This document shows, one piece after another, positions 25,401-39,800 of a stretch of 64,000 nt of DNA. Source of the stretch: Acanthornis magna (taxonomy: Eukaryota > Chordata > Aves > Passeriformes > Acanthizidae); contig JAWUZG010000015.1 in assembly GCA_036785705.1 (NCBI GenBank), forward strand, positions 5,657,001-5,721,000, read 5' to 3'. The notes beneath the pieces are model-generated. The model was not told the origin of the DNA. It ran no database searches and was given only the letters and a program-made list of their open reading frames with translations. Made by a program: the position numbers and the translations under genes. How positions within the stretch are numbered: the first letter of the stretch is position 1; each line of letters starts with the position of its first letter.

Positions 25401-27034
25401 TATGGATATTCTTGCTATGAAATTATTATGTTTTCAGGGACACAAAATTGATAGTGTTAAAACCATAACATGTGACCTACCTATGCCCTTACCCCTCTTT
25501 CACAGTTAAAAGTGGCTTCAGACTTTCAAAAGTAAATCCTGTCCAAAATAGTAAGCTTCTCCTGTTGAACCTGTCTCATGGTTATAAATGACAGCTTCCA
25601 CCATTCTCTTACAGTGGGAAGCACTTGCTCTCTTGTTAGAAAAGTTTCATTTGCCTGAAAGGAACAAACAAGGCAACAAGACTCACTTAACTCTCTAAAA
25701 TTAAAATATAGGCTGATATCTTGCCTCGATAATAATCCTCAGGAAGTGCCTTCATTTGATTATTGTTTCCAATTTCTCTCCAAATCTTTTTCACTCTTAC
25801 TCCAGACTCATAGACCGAGTCTAGTGTGGGACATAAATGGATTATGCTCTGTTTTAGCTGTAGTCATGCATTCCACACTGACCAAATGCTTTCCTCCCGG
25901 AGGAACTCAAAGCAAGCACAGGATGTCCTCATAGCTAAGTAAGATGCCAGGTCACTGGTGGCCAGAAATGTCTTCAGTCTGATTTGAAACTGAGCAAAGC
26001 TGTGTGGCTGTGAGTAAAAATGAGCTATAGAGGCAGCTCTGATGTACAGCGCTGGGTTCTGCAGAACAGGTTTGGGTAGTTGAGGTTAATTCTATGCCAG
26101 TGACCAAGGAGAAAACCTTGCCCAAACCATAGTACAGTAGCCTAGTATACTATGGGTGGGACTGTACCTTGGCACTCATATATTCCAAAGAATTCTCTTT
26201 CAGAGTCAGCATCAGGCAAAATTACCCACTTTTAATACACAATGAACTCCTAACTGTCTAGTTACAGCCCTTCTAAACGTGTAAGTGTCTGTCTGATTGC
26301 CCCTGCTGCAAGAAAACAGTAAGGAATGGGATTGAGATGCACAACAGAGCTGCGGGAAGTGCCCAGGAGAAAAGGGACCGCTGGTGTGACAGAGCTGTGG
26401 ATGGCAACCACTGCTTCTGGGAGAGGTATTCCCTGTCCTGCAGTAGCTGCCACTCCTGTCAGGGTGTATCCTGCTTGGCAGCAGGAACAACTGTTGGGAT
26501 TTTCCAACACTGTGACGCAAAAAAACCCCGATGGCATCTTGCTGACTCCCCAGCAGCCTCTGTCCTTGGCAGTTTCCTGCTTTGCAGACTGTTAGAGTCT
26601 CACCAGCCCACTGCCAAGGGAGCTGAAGAACTGTGGAACGTTTCCTAAAACATCCTGGTTATGCACAGCCACAGCATGTAGTGCTACATGATTTCCTGCT
26701 CAAAGAACAGAAAGCCTAGCCTTGAGTCAAAGGCTATGTGGACAGAGATGCAAGCACTTGGTCCCAGGTGAAGTCTTGCTTTAAATTCTCAGCACAGATT
26801 CAGTGTTGCCAAAATTCCACAGCTATTCTAGCAGTGCCAATGCTGTTGCTGTGTCCGAGGTCACACAACAAACAAGATTTGAAGGATGAAACAGTCATTT
26901 GTTACACCAGCAGATGCATCTGGAAAACATGGAAAAGCTATGGTGATATCTTACACAAGTCCTTGGTAACTATTTTAGAGAGCATCTCGAATTTCAGTGA
27001 AGTCACTGAAATACAGTATTTATGTATATGCTGA

Positions 27035-27570
27035 TTCTGTACTTTTTTACTCACTATCCCCTCCTTTTTCTTCCTTGATTTGATCCTTGATTCTCTTAAA
27101 CCTTCCATTTCCTTTATCCCAGATCCTTTTACTCTCTCTCATACTCATATCCCTCCTGAGAATCCAAAGGCTAGGGACTCCCCCAATACCTCCTTCTGAT
27201 GATATTTCGTTAAACTTCATTCTCCTCTTCCTCAGTTTTATTCTTCTTGCACTCTAATACATACCAAACCATCATTCTAATTCAGTTTTCTCCATCTTTG
27301 ACTCATCCCTCATTTCCTTCATTATTTTAACTTTCTCCTCTTGTAGGGGAATATTTCTCCATGAGTAAGATATCAGAATGTCTGGTTTTCTTCTTCCCCG
27401 TAGCCCAACTTTCCATCTTTAATTTCTCTATTTCTCGTTTATCTCAAATGTAGCCATTTTTCATCTTCCTCTCCACTTCCTGCTGTGCTCCATCCCAATT
27501 CCTGATCTCCTTAATTCTGCTCCTTAGTCTTTCAAAATTCTTTGGCTTCTCTCTAGCAACAATATTTTCT
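27035..27570. repeat. Pyrimidine-rich tract
   Basis: About 0.5 kb strongly enriched for C and T on the plus strand, with many TTCC, CTCT and CTTT clusters and no strict repeat unit. No gene is recognisable in it. Confidence 0.6.
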
Positions 27571-29454
27571 TCCATCTCAAACAATTGTTTCATTTGCCTC
27601 TCCAGCTATTGCAGCATTTTCCTAGTGGCTACCAGCTCCCTGAGCACACTATTTACAAATCTCACGCCAGTTCATTTGAGACACTCCAATCATCTCCTTT
27701 AACATTATGGATCTCACACATTAGCTTGTTGTGCAGCCTCTCTTCACACAATTTCCAGTACACCCATTTTTTAGCCATCTGCACAGCTAAGCATCTTGTC
27801 CAGGCTTGTTATTTTATGTCTTATTATGACATCATTCCTTTGTATAGGAAAACCAAATGCTGTCTTGTGGGCTGAGCTGAGCAAATACTGAACTAACAAA
27901 CAAACAAAATTGGCATTAATAGAAAATAGATCAGGAAATATTAAAAATCGCTGTCACCAATTGATTAATAGTGTATTTTCCCTGCAGCATCATGTTCAAT
28001 TCTTTTTCCTTTGTATCACAAAAGCACACTGAAGAAACTGAATGAGTTTCAGAAATGCACGACATATTCAAACTATGATATCAGCATGAAAAGAGACAGA
28101 AAAGTCTGATATTATGTAATTTGGGGGATTATAGTATCATAAGACAAGATACTATAGAGCAATACAAAGCACTGAACAATAAAGTGAGGCAAAACCTTGG
28201 TTGCCTTTTAATCCTGACAAAGTGAGAACCAGTGGATCTTAAATGAAGAAAGGGAATGTTTAGAACATTATTTACACAACTCATAATTAGCATGTGAAAC
28301 ACATTGCTCTAAGGTACAAAAACCCAATGAACTTTAATGGATTCTAAAAAGGAGATGGCTTTTCTCTACACAAAAAAGAAAAAAAAGTGGCTATTTTTAG
28401 GTCGGCTCTGTAACGTCCCTCTTTTTGGGGAACAAGTGACCAAATGACTGAAGGTGAGACAAACTTTTCCTTCACAAGATAATCAAAAAAGATTGCTGTG
28501 GGGCTTCCAGGTGATGCTTGTGGACTGGCTTACACTGGCGGTTGCAATATTGAACAGACACAGTGCTAACCTCTCTCTTTCTGTGAAAAACATTTTATCA
28601 CTCCTTTGAAATGAGCAGTTCTTAAGATGAATGTGGCATGCAGTCTGCAGGCTTGTGTGTCACAGTTGTTAGGAAATTGGTAACCCTTCACCATAGGACA
28701 CAACGTGAAGTGTATTCACTGTGGGCGAGTCAGCCACGGCAACAGAGCAAAACCAAATGAGACTGAATCAGCACTGGATGCAGAAAGCTTAATTTCCCTG
28801 CTGAGGTGCTCTCTACACCATGCAGTTCAGCATCAGGTGCCAACAATAAGCAATGGGGGGGAAAGTGTCACTGTCACAGCTTTGACAGCAAAATAAATAT
28901 CCCAGGGCAGCTCAACTACACACATATATTAACTCTGACAAATGTGCATTCAGGCTATTCTTAATCTTCATGGAAAAAAAATTAACATTTTTACAACCTA
29001 CCCAGAGGGTCTAGCTAAACACTTTTCTTCACTGCCAACATTTTTATTTTATGTTTCAGTTCAGTGTCTTCAGTCAAAGACTAAAGTTTTAAGACCATGA
29101 CTCCTCAGCTGGCCTCCTTTTTCTATAACCACTTTTCATCTTCTTCAAAAATCATCATCTCTCTGCAGTTGCCTCTGTTTTAGACTGATCCAACTTGAAC
29201 CTTCTATTTTTTTTAAGCTCTCCATTCTTATAGTCTTGACATTATCCAGCTGAAGTTAGCCCTAGGCTATCACAGTGCTTTAGCTAAACAACACTAACAA
29301 CAGAAAAGAGCATACTTAAAATGTCAGTGCTCCAAGGCAGCTTTTAATGGCACTTCAACCACTATACCCTTCCAGTTTGATTGTGATCCATTGAGCCAAC
29401 GCAGCATTTGTTTTTTTAACAACAAGTTATGCAGTTAACTAATAGAAATCTTGT

Positions 29455-29800
29455 GTAATCAGTGTTTCCAAAGTGTACTTATGAAAATACCCTGTGGGAT
29501 CTTGTTGCAAATCCAAGTCAGCATGTGGTGAGAGATGACACTTCTTACTTCTCCTCTGATGGGTTCAGCTGACTTCTTGGCACATCCATGCTGGCTGTTA
29601 TTCATCTAGATGCTAAAAAGTTCATCTCTTTCAGTGATCTCCAGGAATCTGGATCAAACTAGTTGATGTCAACTGTAGTTTCTCAGCTCTTTTTCATGCC
29701 TCTTGCCCCATTTATACATAGATACTTTGCTTGCCCATTTCTGATCTTATGAAATTTCCGCCCTTCAAGTTCTTCAAGGTAAGCACTAACATTCCTGAGA
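29455..29800 (-). mobile_element. CR1 LINE fragment, internal part
   Basis: It carries degraded CR1 landmarks in inverted orientation: a ...GTGGGATCTTGTTGCAAATCC... stretch and, about 100 bp on, CACATCCATGCTGGCTGTTA. These are the usual CR1 internal strings, though old and diverged. Confidence 0.6.
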
Positions 29801-30741
29801 TTGCTTCAGTCTCTTTTCATCACTGTAGATAAGTGAGATGAAGTAATAATGATACAAAATACCTTGTTCCAGTCTGTGTAAGGAAACTGAAGTTCCTGTA
29901 TATGGAGAGCAGAAGAGAGAAAGAGAGATCTGTGATCATTTTGCTAGCACTGATATGGAAAATGAAAGATTATCCTGAAAAAAAAAATATTATGAGGCCA
30001 TTCTGACAAATTCATTTTCTTTGCACCTATAACATTTCCTGTATGGGCCAATGAAGATATTTTAAAATTTATTGTTCTCTATAGTCAGAAACTAGATGAG
30101 TAACACCATCGAAACACAAATTGTAGTCATAATTTATACATGCTCCAAAATGAGTGTTTTATTTTATGAGGATGAAGTTTCTCTCTGTGCAGGGAGAGTT
30201 ACTGCTCAAGATCCACTCATCAAAGCTATTCAATGCTCAGTGGTTTGTCAAGTTACTACTAGCTTACACTACAGCATTCATGCCATTAGTATAATTCACA
30301 GAGACTCTAAGGAGGGGCTGACACAAAAGCATTACTGTGGTGATCCCCAAAAAAGGACCGATGAGGCAAATGAAAAGTTCTGGGTTTTTTTTCCAGACGT
30401 ATGAGTACACTCATAGGGAGGGGACCATATGAATTTGATTATGAATGTATACTTTTATTGCATGAATACTCAACTTTGGATCATACTGGGAAGAGATATT
30501 AATTTATACTGACTCAAAAAACATCCCTTGCCGAGTGATGCATCATTGCATGCGAAATTCTGGATTCCAGGTATGCAATTAAATGCTCTGCTTTTCTAAG
30601 CATCTCGTCAACCTTCTGGATAAATGGCCTGAATTGCACAAGTGCAATGTCTTAAAACCCATGAGTTAATATAGGGTTACTAGGAAGTTTACATGACCAC
30701 TGGTATGACTTACCTGCCTCACTCACCTAATGTGAATTATA

Positions 30742-30812
30742 ATTGGTTTGAACATAAGGAGAGGCCTTAAGTTTTCCCTATAAATGCTGCAACACAGCCA
30801 GAGCTTGAAGTC
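30742..30812 (+). promoter_or_regulatory. TGM3: TATA promoter of the TGM3-like gene
   Basis: TATAAAT lies at 30779-30785, about 95 bp upstream of the initiator ATG, with an ATTGG (inverted CCAAT) at about 30742. A start near 30810 would give a 5' UTR of roughly 65-70 nt. A TATA promoter without a CpG island fits a tissue-restricted gene, as expected for an epithelial transglutaminase, and contrasts with the ZMYND8 promoter. Confidence 0.65.
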
Positions 30813-30877
30813 TTATCATATAGGTCTACAGTTGCTCACAGCAATACAAAGTCCAAGGCACAGAGGAGCAAAGGAGA

Positions 30878-30884
30878 ATGGCTG
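30878..30884 (+). CDS. TGM3: TGM3-like exon 1
   Basis: ATGGCTG then gtaagt; encodes Met-Ala and the first base of Ala3. Tiny first coding exons are the rule in this family, and the join to exon 2 gives [10 protein letters not shown]. Confidence 0.85.
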
Positions 30885-33800
30885 GTAAGTTAAAAAAAAA
30901 AAAAGTCTCTTTGTTCATATGGAATGGGAAAGTGAATAATGTACCATGTGTTAGCTTTCTCTGTGGGGTTGTTTCGTAAAGGGCTCTGAACTGTTGAAGT
31001 ACAAAACATTTTGAGAATTATGCATATGCTGTTTCACTGTTTTTCTTTCCTGAATTTTCCAAAAGACACAAACAAGAAAAAGAAGATAATCCATCCATTG
31101 CTATATTGAAGTTAAACATTAAATATATTATAAAATTGCAAATAGAGCAGAAGAAGTTATGGCAAACTGCAAACTTTATTTTAGCATGAAATTTAATGAA
31201 TCAAAGAATAGGTCAGGTATGAATGGATCTCGTGTTAATAAGAATACTCATGCAAAGGATACACTATGGACTAAATTTCTTCCTGCAGATCCTGAGTCAG
31301 TAACGCCATTTTAACTATTTTTTAAAATTAGTGTGAAAGGTAAGAGCACTTTAAAATACAAATAAAGCAAGCAGAAGTCCAGCAGTGAAATCTTAGAAGG
31401 GAAGATATCAAATCAATACCTTTTGGTAAGATTGGCCATGTACTCACTATGGCTTGACTTGCTGGCACCTGTATAAAAATGTATGGAATCACAGAACTGT
31501 GTGAGTTTGAAGGGATATTTAGAGGCCATCTGCTGCAGGTCCCCTGCAATAAACAGGGACATCTGCAACTAGATCAGGTTGCTCAGGGCCCTATCCGCCC
31601 TGATTTTTCCAGGAATGGGGCATCTACGACTTCCCTGGGCAACTTGTGCCAGTGCCTCTGTGTAAAAAACTTCTTTCTTGTATCTAACCTAAATTTACTT
31701 CCTTCAGTTTAAAACCATTACCCCATGTCCTATTGCAATAGGACCTGCTAAAAGTTTGTTCCCATCTTTCTTACAAGTCCTCTTCATAAATACATAAAAT
31801 GAGCCCTGAGTTTAAGATGATGCTACTTTGCCTATTCTAGACACAGCCCATGCTGTGCTAGCTTTATGTGACTTAGGCTTGTAAAGCTCAGGAAATTAAT
31901 AAAAAACAACTATCCATAGATCAGGGGGTCAAGTGCAGAAACGACATGCATTGTTTTCCCCTCATGCAGTTTAAGAAAGGCACAGTTACCCCATTCTCAC
32001 AGCTTTAGGAGAAGTGCTTGCACAAACTCGTAGAACACATATATCTATTATTTGAAACAATTCCTGTTATTGTCTTGACCTTGTGCCAGCATCCCTCACA
32101 GCATCTGCTGTTTGCCTGGCCTGATGGTGGTTAGTTAATGACTGTCTCGGTGCAGCTGCTAAGTGTTATACCATCTATATGTTTATTTGTTTAAGAGCAG
32201 AACTTAGGCTAGGAGGGAATTGGGTCCATACGATTGGCATAGGGCTATAGATTCCCTGATAAATCTCCTCCTCTGAGCGGAGCTTAAATAAATGGCCAAA
32301 CACAATGTGATAGGTGAAGCTGAAATATTGGACTGGGTAGAAAAATGTTTCTTTTTAACAAAGGAACTATACAGTAAGGTGGACAGTTAAAACCTTCATC
32401 TACAGCAATGGGGGGGGGGAACCCACAAACCAATTGTTTCCGCATTGTAACACTTCCTTTTAAGCAATGATTTGACAATAGCTAAGAACATTTTAGCAAG
32501 CCTCTCTCTCAAAGCTTCCTCTTGAAATTCCAGACAGCAGTCGATCCTTCTCAACGACAATTTTCTTATTGCATGAAATGCAAGAAGTCATAGTAGCATT
32601 TAAAGATCAAACTGGTATTTGCTGATCATGAGCAGTACTTGCTTGTGAAATACCCAGGATCCAAGGAATACCCAAGCCCAGGCTCAGTTGGAGATGTCAG
32701 AACTGCAGGTGGATGCTCCTCATGGTTCCATGCACAATTTTTTATTAAAAAAACTGTGAGGGTTTGTGTGCAGGTGTGTGTGCACAGAGCTGTTTCCACT
32801 CCTTCTCTTCCTCTTTCCCTACTCCTCCCATCCCCTGACACACATCCTGCAGACAGACACACCTTTTTTCCCGGGAAATCTTTATGCATTTGTGGGCCAG
32901 TCTCTAATGAACCTGCTTTAACAGAATCCAGAAGGTTTTGCATAAAGAAAGGGAAAAGCACCTAAAAGGTTCCTATAAGTTTGCCTGATTATTTAAAGGG
33001 TTTTGGTAGTCTGCAGCACCATTATTGCTACTGAGCATTTAACAATTTGTTTCATAGTCTCAAACTGAAAATAATTATCTCAGCTTTTTTCAGCTTCTTT
33101 CTGTCACTTTTAAGCTTCAGAGTCATTACAATTAAGGCGTGAGTTACACCTGCAAGCATCTTGTTTGTGCATTAGCATTGGGAGCGTCTGCCCGCAGAAT
33201 GGGACAGCACGCTGGATTCTCAAAAAATGAGCAGAGCAGGGCAGTGGTGGGAGCCTACACAGGAGTATTCTTGGATGATGAGTGTGCAGCAGTAGCTGGA
33301 AGTTAAAACTTCCAAATAATGTCTTTACTCCAATGGAAGACATATGTGCATAAGTGGGAGAGGTAGGGAAATACATTTAAATATCATATAGGTGGTGTGT
33401 GACTGTGTGGGAGCTGTTGGGAGCACCCAGCATAGGTTCATCCCAGTCTGTGCACTGCCAGTTTGGCTTATTCCTGTGTCCCGTGGTAGGTTTTGAAGGT
33501 CACATATTAATGCATACCACTACTGTGTCACTGTCAGCCTCTCCTCTGAACAAGCCATCCCATCTGGAATGAGCTGAAATCTCAAGAGAAGATTTAAGCC
33601 CAGCTAACAGGGTACCTTTCTTACACAGAAAATATGGAAGGTGATTGTGCCAGGTTCTGCTGTCTTCAAAGTAAGGCTACTGGCAAACTTCAGGAACAAT
33701 CAGGAACTTCAGGAATGCTTGAGGCTGCAGCAGGCTGCAAGCTTCCATTCTAAACGCCCCTGCTATTTAAGGCATGTGAGTGGAAGAGGAAGACAGAAGA

Positions 33801-36800
33801 TAAGAAGTATGTCTTGGACAATATGTAAGGCTCAGAAGAGATCTTGGCCAAATATTTTCCATATGGACCTGACCACTCTAGGTCAGGTGGTTCTAGTCCT
33901 GAAAAGTACTGATGTGAGTCAGTCCACACCACTGTTCCAGGGACCCAGGCATCTCCCTAGTGTGGGTCACGGATAGAGCATAGCTCAAGAAAACCACTTC
34001 AATTCCTGTATCTAGGATAGCAAGAGTGGGGGCTGCTGATGGAATTTCTTGCTTAATTATTTTTAAAAAGGGATGTGATAAGATATAGAATAGCCTAAAC
34101 TTCTCAGGATACTGAATCACAGAATCATAGAATCATTTAGGTGGAGAAAGACCTGTAAGATCGAGTCCACGGAGGCAGTCCCAATGAGTCATGGCCAGGT
34201 GGTTGCAGCATGAGGCTTTAGGGATATGTTAAAGAAGAGCTGTGCTCAGAAAGAATATAGGAGGAGATAGACTATTATAGATACTAATTTACCATACTGA
34301 ACAAAAGCACAATTAATAATAGGTGACATTTCATAAAATTCAAGTATCACTGAGGATTCATATAAAATTGGTGTGAAAGAAAACACTGCAAAGGAGACAA
34401 AGGAGTATACTGAGAGGAATGTGTTACCAAATATGTCCTTCACTGTTCAGTGCTGAAAGTCTTAGTCCTATATATTCATTTCTTTAACAGTTACTGAGGT
34501 GAGGGAAAAAATCTGACTATTACTGGAAAAGGATGTTATGTAATTATATGACTGGACCAGTCTGCAAAGGATGATTTTGATATACCTTATTCTGGGTACA
34601 TGAAACAATATACTAAGGTGGCTTATATCTCCAATTTTCTGAGGTCCAAAAGAGTCTTTTGCTATTCACAGAGTTTCAAGCACCTGCCTGTGCAGTCCTT
34701 ACATTTACAGCCACCATTCAAGCCCTCTAAACACTACTTGGCGTCCAGGAAGCTGCCTGGGTCAGATGCATCCTGCTTGACTGACTGCGTGTTCTGACTA
34801 GTGTTAATATTTCTCATTAATTTAACCCTCATTCTCAACCTTTGCCCATAATCTTTAATCCAAAGGTCCAGTATGTATCACTCATCTGTTTTACAAACAA
34901 AATACACCAGAGGCCCGCAAGGCAACTGAGGCAGAGCTGGGAATAAACACCCGAAGCTGACACAACAGCCACAACTTGTTCTTCCTGACATACTGTCTGC
35001 CAGCATAAATGGACTGTTGTTCTTTTTCTTTCAACAGGAATTAACCTTCCTATCAAAGAAAAACGGTTTGCTGTGTATCCAAGGATAGGCTGAAATCTTA
35101 AATTTATTCTGAAGATTTTTTTGCGTGACACTTAACAGTACTTAAAAGTATGGGTAGGAGAGTGTGTCTTAACATCAGAAAACTAATCAAATTCTAAGTA
35201 ATTTGAAATTTAAGAATTAGTCTTATCACTTTAAAATCGCAAGTGGGCTTTGCAGGTGATAAAGCTACATTCCCTCTTCAGATTAAATATAATTAATGAA
35301 CAGAGATTCAGTGCAGAAGTCCAAATCATAGCCAGGTAAAAACTGTTTCAACTAACAACACCTTTTTATAAGAAACATGAATAGCATATGTCTGCATATG
35401 AAATGGGTTGAGCAAGTTCCAATTCTAGCTTTTCTAAATGTGATCCAAACCTGAAAACAGAACAATCTGGGCTACTGATTACTGAGCCCAGCCAACTAAA
35501 AGGATGAATTTCAGAGAGTTTGTAGCTATGGCCAGTTCAGCATGATGGGTATCACTGAGAGGCACCTGTAAGATGTGCATTGAGTTAATCAAATTTTACA
35601 GATAGTTTCATAAATCAGAATTAGTCTCTCTTTTATCAGAAAGTGGAGCCACCTGCAAAGCATAAGCAAAATTCACTCTCCTTGAAACTGAGTGGTAGAC
35701 TTTTGCGCATAAATTGGCTTTGCCAGTAGCATGGTCAGAGATGTCTTATGAAAAGCTGAAAGCAATGACAGATATTTTATCACAAGTCACAAATGTACTT
35801 ACCTGTTGTCACTGTAGTTGTTATGCAAATATGATATGGAGTGCTTATCTATTGAACAGGGTTAAACAGCAATTGTGTGATAAATGAAAAATTGGTTCTT
35901 TAAACTTGGCCCTGATTGCACCTGGGGCAGAGACAGTAGATTGGTCATTGTTTTGCAATTACTACAATGCAGGCAGAAGGGAAAAAAAAGCAGCTCACGG
36001 AGAACAATTGATTTAGGGAATTAATTTAAAGAAAAGGTCCCTGTAAATATTGCTCATTAAGTACTTCAAATTAAAAACAGTGTTGTGCAAGAAGGAGTTA
36101 TGCTGTTCCTATAACTTTAACATTATAACAGAAAGAAAAGCAGCTAAATGCTGAAGTTTTATAACTTTAAAAACACTTAACAAGTGGCCAGACTGTTAGC
36201 AATAAATATTGTTCAAGCTTCAGATGTTAAGTTGCAAGGGAAACAAGATCAGGATGAGAGGACTGAGAGAGGAAAAAATGAATGAAAAAATGAATCCTCA
36301 AGCCCCACTTGTCAGATCAAGGCTGGGGGCAAAGGCAGCCACTCAAGCTCCACCTCCAGAGGAAATATTGCAAACAGACTTAAATTGCAAAAAGAAGGGA
36401 AAGACACCAGTCATTCCTTGAGCCAGCAGAAGTAGAGGAGGCCGTTCAGGGGAAGCTTCAGAAGCTGAACAGAGGACATATTGATCAGATATGGGTCAAG
36501 GTGAGCAAGTGGGAAGCCCATGCTGTAGTGCTCTTTGTTACTTTCTTACATCCATACATCATGTTCAGCTCTGTAATGGACACTGAGAGATCACTACTTC
36601 TCTAAGGAGTATTGATCCAAGAAAAAAAAGAGAAAATTCTTCCATTAAGAGTCAGGAGAAGGATTTTCACAGGGATTGCGTTTTTTCACTTATGGTGTGC
36701 ATAGGAAAAGCAAGCTTATCAGAGCAAGATTTGGCAGCACAGGTGTATTAACTGATATAAAAATGCTGTATTTTGCAAATAGCAAGGGGAAGTCTGCAAC

Positions 36801-39800
36801 TATTTGATGTTGTCAGACAAGTGCAAATGAGAGACTGACAAATCTGAAATAAGAGAAAGAAGCAAAGCAAAACTTTGGGAATCTATCATTGCAAAGGCTG
36901 AGGAAGGCTACAATGAGAAGGCTGAAACCTGGCATTAAAGCAGAGAGGATACGAAAATTTGGGGGGTTGGGGTTTTTTTGGCTGTTGCTTTATTGCTGTG
37001 GTGGTTTTTTTGCTCACGTGCTAATATTTATAGATATACAAACTGACCAGTTTAATAATTATTATTAATGGTCTCATGCTTCTTTTCCAACTCCTGCCTT
37101 TCTAAAGGCAAAATTCCCTGAGCCCTTAGCCGGTTCTACAATAGATGTGCTTCACTTCTAAGTTTCTGAAGACTTTTTCTTTAGTATTAGGTATGTTCCT
37201 GGAAAAATCATTCATGCTTCTTGCCTCGATACTGTAAAAAAAACCCCACGTTCCTCTCCATTTGGACTGTGACTGCGTTGCTAAAACTACCAACATAGTT
37301 ATTTCAAGGCACGTCTGACCCTGATAAATTTAAGATCATGCTGTAAAAAAATCTTTTCATTAATAAGTCTGGTTGAACATAGGATGATGACTTTTTCACT
37401 CAATAGTGGCAGAGGGTAACAATTTTCGACTCCTAAATACCACACTCTTACTCTTTGCTATTCTCCCTCTTTGCAGGGGGAGGAAAAAAAAATCTTTTTT
37501 TCTGTACTTCTGCACTTAATTTAAACCATCCAGCTACCTCCAGTAGAAATTCCTCCATAGACTCTGATGATGTCAGAGCCAGGCCAATCTCAGGTGCTTA
37601 TTCTTTGGCCTCTGATTGAAGCCATAGTTCACAGGCAAGAGCTTTCTACAGCATATTTTGGTATGGTTCTCTCTCCAGGTCTGCCATCTGTCCCACTGCC
37701 AAACGACACTCCAGTGTCCATTAACATGTTCCTGTTGGGTGCTTCCAACAGCAGCAGCTGTGTGACACATTATGGGGCCAGAGACAACATCATGGCTTAA
37801 AATACACAAATGTTTCTCAGCTCAGTCAGGTTTCTTTATTTCTCATTCAGAGACAGCAAGGCTATGCCTCTGTTAGGACGACACCATATCAGAATGGATG
37901 AGAAGTTGACAGAATTAATCGAGTTCAGCCAGATTTTTATCCAAGTAACTCACAAATATTCAATTTTCTCTGGTTTCTCTCCTCTTAGATGCCTTTCTGA
38001 TTTTTTTTTAATACAGGATATACTACTCCTTCTATATTTAATTATGCTGATAATCTCTAACAGCCTGTGCAAGACGGAGTCTCTTCCAAAAAAAAAAAAA
38101 AAAAGAAAATGCTCACATATAAATTATTTCTAATTTTGGTGGAAGCCTCACATGGGTACCAGTTACCTGTAGAAAGTAATAAGCAATTCTTCAGAGTGTG
38201 TTTGTGCTCCTTTCTCTTTGGAGGTACCCTCAAGCTTTCTTGCTCTTCTCATTTTCTCACAGCTGCAACGCAGCCAAGTACCAACTGGCATCTGAAAGAA
38301 AATGGAAGAGAACACCACACAAGTAAATTTTCTAGTGAAGAACTAATTGTGAGGAGAGGACAGGCCTTCACTATCACCTTCAATGGAATAGAACAGCCTG
38401 ACCAAAACTTAATATTCGTTGCAGAAACAGGTATGGCCCCCACCTTCTTTCACAGAGAGAGTAATGCTGCCTCAGGACATTCTTCTGGCCTGATATGCAC
38501 TACAGAGCAGCAAGAGAATACCTCAGAGCCAACGTCCTGATTCACATAGCCATGCAGCTGTTTGGGGTGTTGGTTGTATTACTCCTATCTCAGCAAGAAG
38601 CTGCAGCTTCCTTCAGTTGCCAATATATGGCACAAATTCATCTGAGGGGAGGGTCACATCCCTGCTGAGTTTGTTCATGACTAAATCTCTATGTCAGCAA
38701 GGCATGGAAAAAAATTAGGTTTTGTTTTTCTTAAAAGGTCCAAAACCCTCAAAAGCAACCAAGACCCTGGCCACATTTGGAATCTCCAGCACAGTGAGCA
38801 AGGAGGGCTGGAGTGCAGTTCTACAGTCCACCAGTTCCAACTCCGTGAGCATCTCCATTTCCAGCCCACACAATGCTGTCATTGGACGTTACAAGCTGAG
38901 TGTTCAAAGTGGCAGCTCCTCTCCAGCAAGTCTTGGCACTTTTGTTTTGCTTTTTAACCCTTGGTCTTCAGGTATGAATATGTCGAATTTCCTCTAAATT
39001 GTTGCTTTTAGCTTCGTTAATATTTTCAGCTTCTCCATATACTTTAATAAAGCAGCTGAACATTGATGACTAATGTAACAGTGACCAAAAAAAAAAGGTG
39101 TCTAACAGTTTCTCAGGTCCTTCCGGTACATAAAATCAGCTCTGTAGCATGTACACACTGGAGAGCTCATTGCCCTGAAAGATAAGGTTCTGCTTTTGAC
39201 AGAGCTTCCCTACTTCTGCACAAGTCTAGAAGAGTGTGTCTGGCCTCTGTAGAACCAAGAAAAGAGTCATATTTACCATTTTCTCACAGATTTGGCAGTG
39301 TCATACCTCCATCTTCATTCAGACGCCTCCCACCCCTTTCTCTAATTGTAGAAGATCCTGAGTTTCCTGATCTGTTTATAGCAGCAAGAACAGCAAAGGG
39401 TGGATATCTGCAAGCACTCTTATAGATGGAGACCAAGACTCTTGAGGTTTGTTTTAGTTTGCCTGCCGTATTTGTACATCTCTGTTTTGGTTTTTCAGGT
39501 GATGATGTGTTCATGCCTAGCAAGGCTGAGTGTGAGGAATATGTGCTAGAAGAGTTTGGCATCATTTTTGCAGGCAATAAAAATCGTATCAGCAGCTTTG
39601 GATGGAACTTTGGCCAGGTAAATGTAGCACTGAAATGCGAGACAATGTTTTTGCCTGAACTGGGTCATTTGCTTTTTCCAGTTCATTGCATACATCTCTG
39701 AAGAGATGGACGGTGGTGTTGAAATCAGAATTTGTGCCAAGCCTTGTTTCACTGTTAAATATGAGGATTGGTAATTTACTAGTCCCTGTTCTGCTTTGGA

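Larger units (their letters stand above)
12865..30720. other. Gene-poor interval between ZMYND8 and the TGM3-like gene
   Basis: About 18 kb in which I can support no protein-coding gene. Recognisable contents are a 44-base T run (15254-15297), a small CpG-rich patch (18845-18930), a GC-rich block with a G-rich minisatellite (20.1-22.0 kb), one sense and one antisense CR1 fragment (22.2 and 29.5 kb), and a pyrimidine-rich tract (27.04-27.57 kb). The remaining AT-rich sequence shows nothing I recognise. It may carry regulatory elements for either neighbour. Confidence 0.6.
30885..38262 (+). other. TGM3: TGM3-like intron 1
   Basis: A 7.4-kb intron with no other transglutaminase exon. It contains antisense CR1 fragments at 31.48-31.80 and 34.11-34.22 kb. 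The rest is AT-rich and unremarkable. Its size relative to the other introns makes it a natural place for enhancers, though none can be shown from sequence alone. Confidence 0.6.

Noticed and set aside
26212..26648. Cluster of overlapping 89-103-codon frames on both strands
   Set aside because: Overlapping frames on both strands in a moderately GC-rich patch, with no known domain and no clear exon boundaries.
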